Source: Anaerolineaceae bacterium UBA6133 (lineage in GTDB: Bacteria; Chloroflexota; Anaerolineae; Anaerolineales; Anaerolineaceae). From it: a DNA stretch of 25,463 nt. Position 1 is the stretch's first letter, and each line of letters starts with the position of its first letter. Below the pieces are notes generated by a model. That model worked only from the letters and a program-made list of their open reading frames with translations, made no database searches and was not told where the DNA came from. The position numbers and the translations under genes were made by a program. Below are positions 8,108 through 15,279 of the stretch, one piece after another. The DNA lies in contig DIVL01000033.1 of the NCBI GenBank assembly GCA_002435825.1, positions 1 to 25,463 of the forward strand, given 5' to 3'.

Positions 8108-8956
8108 TTAGCCAACCATGTAAGCCATGGAGACGGTGCCCGGACCAACATGGCTGCCGATCACCGGGCTGACCTCCGAGCGAATGACTTCGATCGGGCT
8201 CAGACGCTCTTTGGCGAGATCTTCCATGATGACCATGTCATCAAATGCCAGGGCGTGGAAGGGTGCCAGGCGAACCGGCGTTCGGCCGTCAACGCCCTTT
8301 TCGATCAATTCCACCATGCGGCTCAGTGCTTTCTTGCGCGACCTCACGCTCTCTACCAGCTCGATTTTCCCGTCACGGATCTCCATGACCGGTTTCAGGT
8401 TCAAAGCCGAACCAAGCAGACGCTTGGCGGAGTTGATGCGTCCGCCGCGATGCAGGTACTCGAGCGTGTCCACCGTGAAGAAGACACCAATGCGCCCATA
8501 AGCGTCCTGGGCTAATTCGTGGCATTCCTGCAGGCTTGCGCCTTTTTCAGCCGCGCGGGCGACTTCCAAAACCATCAGGCTGAGCGCCATCGAAACAAGT
8601 TTCGAGTCCATCACAATCAGGTTTTCAGGGTTTCCCATTTCAACTTTGGCCTGAGCCGCCGAGTCGATCGTGGCTGAGAGGCCGCTGGAAATGCTCATGT
8701 AGAACACCTGTTTGCCAGCATCCAGTAATTTTCCAAATAATTCAATGAATTGCCCAACCGTCGCCTGGCTGGTGGTAGCCATGTTTTTGGATTGGGCTAA
8801 TTGTTGGTAAAACTCCTCGGCCTGGATGTCGACCCCATCAAGGTAGGATTTGCCTTCCCAGTTGACCGTCAGCGGTACGACTGGAATTTTATATTGATCT
8901 ACAAATTCCTTGGGCAGATAAGCAGAAGAATCGGTTGCAATGATAACTTTGTTCAT
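8108..8956 (-). CDS. DegV family fatty-acid-binding protein
   Basis: Protein of 282 aa with the DegV fold. Characterised members (FakB type) bind a fatty acid and can present it to the kinase FakA for phospholipid synthesis. Family motifs are the N-terminal IIATDSSAYLP, MATTSQATVGQF (59-70) and MSISSGLSATIDSA (87-100), where Ser/Thr residues contact the ligand carboxylate. Length fits the family. The start ATG is preceded by GAGG at good spacing. No FakA-like gene is in the window. An extended -10 and a triplet of 10-bp repeats lie just upstream. Confidence 0.9.
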   Translation of the reverse strand: MNKVIIATDSSAYLPKEFVDQYKIPVVPLTVNWEGKSYLDGVDIQAEEFYQQLAQSKNMATTSQATVGQFIELFGKLLDAGKQVFYMSISSGLSATIDSAAQAKVEMGNPENLIVMDSKLVSMALSLMVLEVARAAEKGASLQECHELAQDAYGRIGVFFTVDTLEYLHRGGRINSAKRLLGSALNLKPVMEIRDGKIELVESVRSRKKALSRMVELIEKGVDGRTPVRLAPFHALAFDDMVIMEDLAKERLSPIEVIRSEVSPVIGSHVGPGTVSMAYMVG

Positions 8957-8984
8957 GATATCCTCATCAAGCGTATTTCATGGA

Positions 8985-8993
8985 AGTATAGCA
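8985..8993 (-). promoter_or_regulatory. Extended -10 promoter element for degV
   Basis: On the minus strand the sequence reads TGCTATACT, an extended -10 (TG-N-TATACT), about 28 bases before the degV ATG. The -35 region is poor, consistent with reliance on the extended -10 or an activator. Confidence 0.5.
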
Positions 8994-9012
8994 CAAGCAG
9001 CATCACCCCTGT

Positions 9013-9042
9013 TTGTTCAACATTGTTCAACATTGTACGACA
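9013..9042. repeat. Three 10-bp iterons, operator-like
   Basis: Two exact copies of TTGTTCAACA (9013-9022 and 9023-9032) are followed by a variant, TTGTACGACA (9033-9042). Each unit is itself a near-palindrome (TGTT-C-AACA). The period of one helical turn and the position just upstream of the degV promoter suggest a protein-binding array. Confidence 0.5.
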
Positions 9043-9178
9043 GTCAGTTTTCGGAAAGTTTTTGAAGATATCAGATAGTATTTGATAGGTACAGAAACCT
9101 CACTGGTGATATTATGACGACATCTAAACCGACTCACATTGCCTTAAATGGGAATTTATTTGTCCAAGAAAGGTAGTT

Positions 9179-10855
9179 ATGGAAAACAATAACTTAGAGA
9201 ATAAAAATGTGATCGAGGAGCAGCAAGTTTCTCCATCGTTCACAGAAGAAAAAAAAGTTCAAACAGATGGCAAACTTAAGCGCCCATTTCCAATCCTGTT
9301 GGTAGCTTTTGCGGCAGCAGTGCTGCTTGATCTGCTCTTCTTTGAAAAAGCGTGGGGCTGGCATTGGGCAGTAGCGGTGAACCTGTATCTCGTCGCGGCA
9401 GTTGTGAGCGCGCGCCTGGAAGACAAACATGTGCCGCTCCCGAGCCTGATCCTGATCGTGCTCACCAGTCTCACTGCCCTGCTGACGGGCTTGCGCACTG
9501 CCAGCGCCACCTCCTCCGCGCTCGTGCTCGTCAGTGGGCTTGGCATGCTGCTAGTGACAGTCAGCCTGCTGAACGGGCAGTGGATGCAGTTCCGCCTGCG
9601 GGAACTGATCGGGGAGCTGTTCAAGCTGATCCCCTCAGGGGTAATTGGCACACCCGCATTGATGCTGGAAGGTATCCAACTCTCGCAAGATAGTAAAGAG
9701 CAAAACCCAAAAAGTAGCAAGCGAGGTCTGGCAATTTTACGCGGAGTTCTCATCACCATCCCCCTCGTACTCATTTTTGGCTTGCTGCTGGCTTCGGCGG
9801 ACACGATTTTCTCTGAGTTGCTCGGCTCTGCCTTCGACTGGCTCAAATTCGACATTTTTGATAATTTCATTCCACATACTTTGATCATTTTGCTCCTGAC
9901 CTGGCTCGGGGCAGCCGCACTCTGGCACGCGCTGACAAAAAGTGAAAAACCACTGGCGATCCAACCCGACAAACCGCTGTTCAAACCATTTTTGGGAATG
10001 ACCGAAACCAGCATTGCCCTGATCAGTCTGAATGTCCTGTTTGCTTTCTTCCTGGTGGTGCAGTTTCGCTATTTCTTTGCCGGCTCCGCGAATGTGAGCA
10101 TTGACGGCTTCACCTATGCCGAATACGCCCGGCGCGGCTTCTTCGAGCTGGTGGCTGTTGCCTTGATTGCCAGCGTGTTGTACTTCAGCCTGGCATCCTT
10201 CACCAAACGCGACACACAGGCAAAAAAGCGCGCTTTTTCAGTGATGGCGGGTCTGCTGCTGGCACAGGTCGGTGTGATGCTGATTTCGGCTTTCCAGCGT
10301 CTGCGCCTGTATGAGCAGGCTTACGGCTTCACCAGCTCGCGCCTGGCAGCGCATGTGTTCATGGTCTTTGTCGGGCTGCTATTGCTGGCATTAATCATCA
10401 TGGAGCTGACAAATTCATTCCGCAGGCTGGGGCTGGCGTTGGTGCTTGGCGTGCTGGCTTTTGCGCTGGTGATGGTGGGGCTCAATGAGGACGCCCTGAT
10501 CGCTCAACAGAACCTGGAAAGGGCTGTGCAGGGTGAAAAGCTCGATGCCGCTTACCTGGTTCACGGGCTCTCCAACGACGCGGTGCCGACCCTTTTCCAC
10601 TATATGGATGACCCGGATCTTGATCCCGAATTACAGGAAAAGCTGCAGTTGGTGATGGCGTGCAGATATGGCAATTTCAAAGAAGTTTACGGAGACGCTC
10701 CCTGGCAGTCCACCAGCATTCCCACGCTCATCGCTGGAAAGCGCTATGACCAGCACGGTGAAGTTCTCAGCATAATCCCGCTCAACACTATCGGTGATGG
10801 TGCTGCCGTAAGCATTGATGGGGAAACTATCTGGTGCTTCGGTTTGCCGGATTGA
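9179..10855 (+). CDS. DUF4173/DUF4153-type multi-pass membrane protein
   Basis: Integral membrane protein of 558 aa with a charged cytoplasmic N-terminus (about 40 residues), roughly eleven hydrophobic segments, and a soluble C-terminal part from about residue 435. The central stretch with NVLFAFFLVVQFRYFF, then FTYAEYARRGFFELV, is the pattern of the DUF4173 family, whose function is unknown. The C-terminal part (NLERAVQGEKLDAAYLVHGL and PWQSTSIPTLIAGKRYD) is also typical. ATG 9179 has AAAGG a few bases upstream. It is transcribed away from degV and has no obvious operon partner; the following 800 bases contain only repeats and an IS remnant. Confidence 0.8.
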   Translation: MENNNLENKNVIEEQQVSPSFTEEKKVQTDGKLKRPFPILLVAFAAAVLLDLLFFEKAWGWHWAVAVNLYLVAAVVSARLEDKHVPLPSLILIVLTSLTALLTGLRTASATSSALVLVSGLGMLLVTVSLLNGQWMQFRLRELIGELFKLIPSGVIGTPALMLEGIQLSQDSKEQNPKSSKRGLAILRGVLITIPLVLIFGLLLASADTIFSELLGSAFDWLKFDIFDNFIPHTLIILLLTWLGAAALWHALTKSEKPLAIQPDKPLFKPFLGMTETSIALISLNVLFAFFLVVQFRYFFAGSANVSIDGFTYAEYARRGFFELVAVALIASVLYFSLASFTKRDTQAKKRAFSVMAGLLLAQVGVMLISAFQRLRLYEQAYGFTSSRLAAHVFMVFVGLLLLALIIMELTNSFRRLGLALVLGVLAFALVMVGLNEDALIAQQNLERAVQGEKLDAAYLVHGLSNDAVPTLFHYMDDPDLDPELQEKLQLVMACRYGNFKEVYGDAPWQSTSIPTLIAGKRYDQHGEVLSIIPLNTIGDGAAVSIDGETIWCFGLPD

Positions 10856-10875
10856 TGATGACATGGAATCACCGA

Positions 10876-10979
10876 GCTAAGATCGGATTAAATTGGCGGA
10901 AACATTGTTTTTCTTGGCGGAGTGCACAAGACGTTCGTCCATCACATCGTTCACGGTGCCCTCATTCTCGCCCTTGTAG
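10876..10979 (+). repeat. R2-related half repeat, left copy
   Basis: Bases 10913-10979 are an exact 67-bp match to 11175-11241. The unit begins near AAGATCGGATT and contains TTGGCGGAGTGCACAAGACG and GGTGCCCTCATTCTCGCCC. The last part resembles the 3' part of R2 (GGTGCCCTCAATCTCGCCC in copy X1), so it is probably a diverged R2 half. This copy has an extra short duplication of TTGGCGGA. R1 copy E starts at its last four bases. Confidence 0.7.
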
Positions 10980-11152
10980 GGTGGGTTGGCGTCGTAGAAT
11001 CTCGCCCTGTCTTAACATCAAAATAGCCAACCCACCAAAAACAGCAATCCTCCTTACGAACAAAATTGATAAACCAGTTTGCTTGTGCTGCGGTGGGTAG
11101 GCTATAACCAGGTGTGTTCCTGCACATGCTTTGTGACGCCAACCCACCCTAC
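10976..11152 (-). repeat. R1 MITE-like repeat, copy E (complete, perfect ends)
   Basis: Complete 177-bp element in the opposite orientation to copies A-D. Its 18-bp terminal inverted repeats are perfect: GTAGGGTGGGTTGGCGTC (10976-10993) and GACGCCAACCCACCCTAC (11135-11152). The internal inverted pair (TAGCCAACCCACC and GGTGGGTAGGCTA) is also present. It lies between the two halves of a 67-bp direct repeat. Confidence 0.88.
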
Positions 11153-11160
11153 CTGCTGGT

Positions 11161-11241
11161 CAAGATCGGATTTACTTGGCGGAGTGCACAAGACGTTCGT
11201 CCATCACATCGTTCACGGTGCCCTCATTCTCGCCCTTGTAG
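11161..11241 (+). repeat. R2-related half repeat, right copy
   Basis: Second copy of the sequence at 10876-10979, with the 67-bp exact core at 11175-11241. It runs directly into the IS110 remnant; TTGTAG at 11236 is shared between the repeat end and the IS end. Confidence 0.7.
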
Positions 11242-11388
11242 ATACCGTCTTGATTGTCAAGAGTTAAAGCAGAATTGGTTGCCATATTCTGGATCAAATG
11301 GTTTGCCAGACTTCAACACTCCATACGCCAGGTGCAGCAATTTTTTCATGGCCGCCACAATCACCTCCATATTGGCATGTCCGCTAGT
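11236..11388 (-). pseudogene. IS110-family transposase 3' remnant
   Basis: On the minus strand, bases 11388-11257 encode a C-terminal tail that includes HANMEVIVAAMKKLLHLAY, then GVLKSGKPFDPEYGN, and ends at TGA (11257-11259). This is the closing signature of IS110-family DEDD/Ser transposases (A-x-M-R/K-KLLH..YGVLKSGKPFDP). Only about 43 residues remain. The upstream part is cut off exactly where a palindromic element starts at 11389. The non-coding end after the stop (11236-11256) is repeated, together with the stop codon, at the right edge of the window, which supports it being the IS terminus. The remnant is non-functional. Confidence 0.75.
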
Positions 11389-11496
11389 CGTAGGTCAGGT
11401 TGCGGGGTTCAACCTGACATCGGAAACCTACCCTTGTTGAGGTCTTTATTTGCCAGCATTCTTGACGTCAGGTTCAACAGAAGAACCTGACCTACG
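11389..11496. repeat. Palindromic element Y (108 bp)
   Basis: The outer inverted repeats are CGTAGGTCAGGTT (11389-11401) and AACCTGACCTACG (11484-11496), a perfect 13-bp pair. Just inside is a second pair, GGTTCAACCTGACATC and GACGTCAGGTTCAAC, nearly perfect. It has no coding capacity. It interrupts the IS110 remnant, so it may be a small non-autonomous mobile element or REP-type sequence. Confidence 0.7.
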
Positions 11497-11521
11497 CACT
11501 ATTTAAAAACATTTACCTTTT

Positions 11522-11580
11522 GCGGGCTCACTCCGACATTCATATTATCGGCGGAGTGCGCGAATGAGGCGCATTCCGCC
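11522..11580. repeat. Palindromic element Z, left copy
   Basis: Starts with GCGGGCTCACTCCGACATTC, which resembles GCAGGCTCACTCCGACAATC at 25260. It continues into a hairpin: GGCGGAGTGCGC (11550-11561) with GCGCATTCCGCC (11569-11580), 12 bp with one mismatch. It lies 80 bases upstream of the next gene and could also affect its transcript. Confidence 0.55.
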
Positions 11581-11660
11581 CTGCCAACCAAACGGTTTTT
11601 TTCTTCTATCCCAAATGAACACATGAATTGCGGTATGATTAGCCCGGAAAGACCTTAGCC

Positions 11661-12839
11661 ATGCACTATCAATCCCTTACCCCCCAGGATGCCACCAGCT
11701 TGCTCAGCCTGATCGGTTTGATTGCCCTTTTCGTAGGGCTGCTATTCCTTGTAAGACGCACACTGCTTAAACGCCGGGAGCAGACCCAATCCAATCCCTC
11801 TCCCGCGGCGAAACCCTTTCCGCAGATCTCCCCTTACAGCCAACAGCTCCCGCCGTTCACACAAGCTGATCTCCTTGAAAGGCAGGCTGTCCTGCGTCAG
11901 GCGTTCGAAGACTGGCAGGCTGGTTACCTGATGCAGGGACTGGACGGAAAAACGGATTTTTTGCGCGGCGAAACCTACAAACGCGGCTTGCGCTACCAGC
12001 TGACCAGCACGAGCCTGGCCCAAGGGTTGGCGCTGTTCATCCAGGTGCAAATGGCGCAGGACGGAGATGATTCGCGCGGCAGCTTCGAGCGCCTGCTGGC
12101 GCACCTGCTGGCGCACCCCGCCCTGGACCATCCCTCCCTCAGCAGTTGGCTCTCCATGCCCGACCTGCCCACCTCGCCCCGCCTTGAGCCCGACCTGCAC
12201 GCGGAAGCTTGGATCCTGGCTGGACTTTTAGCTGCCAGGCAGCAGTGGGGTGGTTTGCAGCGCTTTAATCTTGAACAGATTTTCCAGGAACGCTCCCATG
12301 CATTGCTGGACGCCCTCAAGTCCCATTCTAAAAACCAGACGGGGATCTTTAGCCCGCTTTTGCTGCCCATCATCGCTCAGCAGATGCCTGATCCGCTTTG
12401 GCAGACGCAAGACGAATCTGACTGGCAAGCCTTGAAACCGCTCTTGCGAGCGGAAAACGGTCTTCCCGGAAGGCAAGAAGCCTTGAGCCTGCTGCAGATC
12501 GGGTTGGATGGTCTGTTATTCCCTGATATGGGTTTTTCCGAAAGATCCGACCTGGCTTTTGCGCGTTTGAAACGCGCACTAACCAGCCAGGAGGGGCTTG
12601 AAGGTGAGCTTGAAGAGGGTTTTTCTCGCCTGGCCAGTTTCAGTTGCTGTGTTCCACTGGCGCTGCTTTACAAAAAAGGGGAAAATGCCGGTCAGATCTG
12701 GGCGCGCCTCATCCAGGCACAGCCAGCCAAACAGGATGCGCTGGGTGCAAGTTTAAAGCTGGTTGCAATAATGAGTATGGCAGGAACGCTCTGGTTGGGA
12801 AAAAACGAAGTCGAGCCGACCTCTATAACATCGGAATAG
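11661..12839 (+). CDS. Membrane-anchored protein with degenerate GH8-like domain
   Basis: Protein of 392 aa with one N-terminal membrane segment (about residues 12-31), a basic stop-transfer (RRTLLKRRE), a Pro/Ser-rich linker to about 66, and an alpha-helical domain. In residues 77-200, the pattern FEDWQAGYL...TSTSLAQGLALFIQVQMAQDGD...SFERLL...PDLHAEAWILAGLLAARQQWG resembles the spacing of GH8 glucanases (W..WK..Y, SEG..YGM..A, FD.L, D.D.AYALL.A...W). The catalytic Glu of the SEG motif is not present (S118-L119-A120), so glucanase activity is doubtful. The assignment is by eye and tentative. GGAAAG precedes ATG 11661. Its 3' end overlaps the convergent PfkB-like gene by 17 bases. Confidence 0.6.
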   Translation: MHYQSLTPQDATSLLSLIGLIALFVGLLFLVRRTLLKRREQTQSNPSPAAKPFPQISPYSQQLPPFTQADLLERQAVLRQAFEDWQAGYLMQGLDGKTDFLRGETYKRGLRYQLTSTSLAQGLALFIQVQMAQDGDDSRGSFERLLAHLLAHPALDHPSLSSWLSMPDLPTSPRLEPDLHAEAWILAGLLAARQQWGGLQRFNLEQIFQERSHALLDALKSHSKNQTGIFSPLLLPIIAQQMPDPLWQTQDESDWQALKPLLRAENGLPGRQEALSLLQIGLDGLLFPDMGFSERSDLAFARLKRALTSQEGLEGELEEGFSRLASFSCCVPLALLYKKGENAGQIWARLIQAQPAKQDALGASLKLVAIMSMAGTLWLGKNEVEPTSITSE

Positions 12840-13761
12840 AACGAATTTCCACCTTGGGGATCAGATCCAGAAAATCTTCCTGTCGAATAGTGCTGTAATC
12901 CTTGTTGGAAATATACACCGCACGGAAGGCAGCCGCGCGTCTTGCGATCTCCACCAGGTCGAGCCCTCTAACAAATCCATCCACCAAGCCAGCGCATAAT
13001 GCCCCCCTTGCGCCAGTCACTCTGCGCACGGGCACCTTCAAGGGAGAAGCCATAACCATCAGGCTCTTTGAGGACAGCAGCACGCCGCCGGTTTCCAGCA
13101 TCAGTGCCACAATCTCGATCCCTTGCTGCAAAAAGCTCATCGCCGCCCGCTTTGCGATGTCGAAGGTCCCAATTTCAAAGCCTACCAAACGCTCCGCTTC
13201 CGTCACTTCGGGGTAAAGCAGCCAGGGAATTTCTTTGATCCCAAGGCTGTAAGGCGCAGCAGTCGCATCAAAAACAATATGTACGCCTTTTGCTTTAAGC
13301 ATCCTGATTAAAATAGCGTAAAAGTCTTCAGGCACACCCGGCGGCATACTTCCCGCAACAACCCAGATATCGCCGGGATTGGCATATTTACCCGCTTTTT
13401 CGATCATCTCTTTAATTGCGCCTGGCGGGACGTGTGGACCAATCTCATTGACCAGCATGTACCAATTATTGTCTTGTTCCTGGACAACCGTATTGGTGCG
13501 CGTTTCCCCATCCACCCAGACGAAATCCGTCTTGATGCCAAGCTTATTCAGCCCGTCTTCGAGCATCTTTCCAGCGCCGCCCCCCACCCAGGCAAGTGCC
13601 AGGCTGGGCTGCCCGAGCATACTCAAACCCCGCGAAGCGTTGAAACCCTTTCCTCCCCAATCTAATTGGGCTGGAGCGGCGCGTAATTTCTCATTGAATT
13701 TGAGACGCTTGACCACCAAGGTCCTGTCAACGCTGGGGTTGGGGGTGAGGGTAACAATCAT
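12823..13761 (-). CDS. PfkB-family (1-phosphofructokinase-like) protein lacking catalytic motif
   Basis: Homologue of PfkB/FruK/LacC sugar-phosphate kinases, 312 aa. The N-terminus is typical: MIVTLTPNPSVDRTL, LDWGGKGFNASRGLSMLG (33-50), and AGSMPPGVPEDF (136-147). The key C-terminal motif, normally GAGD(S/A) with the catalytic Asp, is TGARGALCAG here (249-258), so Asp is replaced by G253. The usual KPN..E phosphate site is YPEVTEAE (183-190), also altered. Canonical sugar kinase activity is therefore unlikely; a binding or regulatory role is possible (inference). The frame is intact, arguing against simple decay. There is no clear ribosome binding site; an AT-rich -10-like GATAAAAT lies 7 bases before ATG, compatible with a leaderless mRNA. 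The virion operon ends 58 bases upstream on the same strand with no visible terminator. Confidence 0.85.
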   Translation of the reverse strand: MIVTLTPNPSVDRTLVVKRLKFNEKLRAAPAQLDWGGKGFNASRGLSMLGQPSLALAWVGGGAGKMLEDGLNKLGIKTDFVWVDGETRTNTVVQEQDNNWYMLVNEIGPHVPPGAIKEMIEKAGKYANPGDIWVVAGSMPPGVPEDFYAILIRMLKAKGVHIVFDATAAPYSLGIKEIPWLLYPEVTEAERLVGFEIGTFDIAKRAAMSFLQQGIEIVALMLETGGVLLSSKSLMVMASPLKVPVRRVTGARGALCAGLVDGFVRGLDLVEIARRAAAFRAVYISNKDYSTIRQEDFLDLIPKVEIRSIPML

Positions 13762-13818
13762 GCAATTATTTTATCAGGAATGGACGCCTTTTACATAAAC
13801 CTTGTAAATTTTCACTTG

Positions 13819-15279
13819 TTATGTGACATTATTTGTGCGAAGGTGGTAAGTTCCATCGGAGAGATCCAGGCGCAGGTTTTCAAGGAAACAGGCTGTGCCC
13901 GTCTCGGAGAATAGCCAGTTACCAACCACTTGCCAGGCGGATTCGTGATCCTTCCCAACCTGATTTTTTGTGCGTCCATCCTGCCCAAGCCAAAAGAGCG
14001 GGCTGCCAGGAGCAGGCTTGGTAAAAACGCGCAGGTGGCGCTGGGAATTCACCTCCACCAGCAGGCTGCCCAGGTCGGGCGTTCCCAGTCTCAGCAGGTG
14101 CAGGAATGCCTGCTTGCAATCCACCCCTGTTTCACTGACGTAAGGCAGACTCAGACCTTCCCCAGCCTCATAAGAAAAATCCTCAAAGCAGCCCGAAGCT
14201 TCCACCATCTGCCCCATCAAAGCAACCGAATCGCTCAACGCGTTCAGCTTGAAGAGCAGGTCGGCATCCGGCACGCGCGTTTTCCACTGACCGAGCGACG
14301 CATCCAGCAGCAGCAGATTTCCATCAGGAAAACCCAGGTTTTCATCCAGACCCAGGCTGAAATATGCTATGGAGCTTGCCGCACCATCGCGCTTTACCAC
14401 CAGCCAAAGTCTTTCACTGGCTGCGACAGCACACGGCGCAGCGAACCACACGCTCACCCAGTCATAGCTATCGGTCGGGATGGCGCTGGCTGCCAGAACC
14501 ACCTCAGCCCGCACAGTGCCCGAAGGCTGCCCAAGCGCGTCGGTCTGGACCTGAAATCGGACCTGATCCTGGGGATTGCCAATTTTTCTGATGCGCACAC
14601 TCAACGATGCAACTTCTACCGAATTTGTTGATGTGAAGGATTGTGCCAGGCTTAATTGAGTGAGGCTCGCCCCCATGGATTGATAACCCTGTTGAGCGGG
14701 AGCGTGCCCCAGGATGTCTGTGCGCGCCGGCCACTGCCGCCAGCCCATGCGCTCAAACCATCCACGGCAGAGCAGATGGCTTTTGCTTGCCCTGGTTGAT
14801 GGCAGCAGCTTACTGACGGGCAGCGACATCAGATTCAAACTCGCATCCCTCAGGAGCAGCGCCTGCTCTTCGCTTAGCACCCCGCGCTTGAGCAGGACCT
14901 CCTTGATGCCGAAAATTTCCTGGCTGGTGGCGTCGTCCTTCCAGTCTGTCTGCGCGGGTGCGCCAAAGTCCTTGCCGGGTTCCATGCTGCGGTAACTCAC
15001 TGCCACCCGGTTAGCCAGCTCTTCCAGGGAGGACTCTATCCTCGTCACCCCTTCCGGCTGGCTGATCCGCTCCACGTAGCCCCACCACGCAAGACGGTCT
15101 GAGGGGTCGTAGATCTCAACCCCCGAACCCAGCAAGCTCTGCAACCTCGCAAAGCCAATTGGGTCGTTCTCCAGGCTCAGGACTGCCTCTTGCGGACCGC
15201 CGATGGCATCCCAGCTCAGGCTGACCGGCTTCAAGCCCGGTACTTGCGACCGGTCAGTCAGAAAGGCGCGCCAGCTCAC
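13819..15279 (-). CDS. Phage tail/adsorption-type protein (last gene of virion operon)
   Basis: Protein of 486 aa. The N-terminal part (SLSWDAIGGPQEAVLSLEND, RLAWWGYVERISQPEG, SLEELANRVAVSYRS) resembles proteins at the base of phage tails that start from a coordinate-type beta domain. The middle (about residues 220-350: QSFTSTNSVEVASLSVRIRK, GNPQDQVRFQVQTDALGQPS, DYWVSVWF-like strands) resembles the beta-sandwich 'choice-of-anchor R' pattern found in surface and carbohydrate-associated proteins. A role in host contact is inferred. I chose GTG 15279: it overlaps the upstream stop as GTGA and has GGAGG 5 bases before it. The ATG at 15291 lacks a good site. It is the final gene of the operon; no tape measure or tail tube gene is present. 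Confidence 0.65.
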   Translation of the reverse strand: MSWRAFLTDRSQVPGLKPVSLSWDAIGGPQEAVLSLENDPIGFARLQSLLGSGVEIYDPSDRLAWWGYVERISQPEGVTRIESSLEELANRVAVSYRSMEPGKDFGAPAQTDWKDDATSQEIFGIKEVLLKRGVLSEEQALLLRDASLNLMSLPVSKLLPSTRASKSHLLCRGWFERMGWRQWPARTDILGHAPAQQGYQSMGASLTQLSLAQSFTSTNSVEVASLSVRIRKIGNPQDQVRFQVQTDALGQPSGTVRAEVVLAASAIPTDSYDWVSVWFAAPCAVAASERLWLVVKRDGAASSIAYFSLGLDENLGFPDGNLLLLDASLGQWKTRVPDADLLFKLNALSDSVALMGQMVEASGCFEDFSYEAGEGLSLPYVSETGVDCKQAFLHLLRLGTPDLGSLLVEVNSQRHLRVFTKPAPGSPLFWLGQDGRTKNQVGKDHESAWQVVGNWLFSETGTACFLENLRLDLSDGTYHLRTNNVT

